From UBA5336 sp039818165 (GTDB lineage: Bacteria > Pseudomonadota > Alphaproteobacteria > Caulobacterales > Hyphomonadaceae): 64,000 nt of DNA. The notes below the pieces were generated by a model, which saw only the letters and a program-made list of their open reading frames with translations, did not search any database and had not been told where the DNA came from. The first letter of the stretch is position 1. Each line of letters begins with the position of its first letter. The stretch covers positions 227,204 through 291,203 of the forward strand of contig JBCBUL010000002.1 in assembly GCA_039818165.1 (NCBI GenBank), read 5' to 3'. Below, piece after piece: positions 63,858 to 64,000 of this stretch. Both the position numbers and the translations under genes were made by a program.

Positions 63858-64000
63858 TTAAGACGCTGTAAGAAAAAGCCGCTTGATCTGTTCTTCGTCA
63901 GGCAGTGGGCCCTGTCCGGTAACGTAAAGAAGGCAAAGGCCGTCTAATATACCTTGGCAGACCTCTATCTGTCGGTCACTCAAATCTGTGGATAGAAGCA
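63858..64000 (-). CDS. C-terminal end of a minus-strand gene (unknown, possibly TetR-like)
   Basis: A frame open from the right edge ends with TAA at 63858. Its last 46 residues include DLSDRQIEVCQGILDGLCLL and end IKRLFLTAS. The helix with DGLCLL resembles the C-terminal helices of some TetR regulators, but too little is visible for a call. Starts beyond the window. Confidence 0.5.
   Translation of the reverse strand, partial: LLSTDLSDRQIEVCQGILDGLCLLYVTGQGPLPDEEQIKRLFLTAS

Overview
The window looks like chromosomal DNA of a GC-rich alphaproteobacterium, probably an aquatic relative of Caulobacterales, Maricaulales or Hyphomonadaceae. The clues are gene content and order: tsaB-rimI-fur, radA-cvpA-purF-SDR, glnD-murJ-trpS, apaG next to metZ, a long (336 aa) dCTP deaminase, a dihydroorotase homologue that has lost its metal site, two TonB-dependent receptors, a TPR-sulfotransferase, and a tRNA-His that does not encode G-1. 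The genus cannot be named from the sequence alone. No rRNA, IS element or CRISPR array was seen.

Layout. 0-5 kb: gatA (start only), a lipoprotein, a DCC-family protein, gatC, ruvX, and a pyrB / degenerate pyrC / nitroreductase operon. 5-7.3 kb: a membrane-anchored TIR protein, a DUF1287 protein and a secreted unknown. 7.4-10.2 kb: a minus-strand set of nfuA-like, nitroreductase, tsaB, rimI and fur. 10.3-17.4 kb: a DUF2333-like protein, a copper chaperone, trpS, murJ and glnD. 17.6-25.2 kb: a SulP transporter, SDR, purF, cvpA, radA, a short BLUF photoreceptor, maf, a thioesterase and infA. 25.4-33.4 kb: a siderophore receptor behind a Fur box, a lone Lhr-type helicase, a divergent photolyase and tRNA-His with its own promoter. 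33.4-48.4 kb: nusG/secE, an EF-hand protein, a 3-hydroxyisobutyrate dehydrogenase, a BCCT transporter, a second TonB receptor beside a TPR-sulfotransferase, MarR/permease/Rieske oxygenase, apaG/metZ and dcd.

48.4-56.7 kb is the most accessory-looking stretch. It holds an HTH protein of different base composition, a hybrid histidine kinase and a LuxR-type regulator whose 3' ends overlap, a three-gene operon led by a secreted VWA protein, and a minimal tyrosine recombinase. The third gene of the VWA operon, predicted to be exported, contains a short block that reads like the signature motif, Walker B and D-loop of an ABC ATPase, with no Walker A.

56.7-63.1 kb is a complete tripartite RND efflux operon with a divergent TetR gene and a perfect 7-1-7 palindrome between them. 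The window ends with a YciI-like gene, a gene-poor stretch, and the C-terminal end of a minus-strand gene.

The most unusual items are the ABC-motif fragment in the VWA operon, the TIR-transmembrane-cysteine-rich protein, the tail-to-tail two-component pair, and the metal-site-less dihydroorotase. All functions are inferred from reading the sequence; no database search was run.
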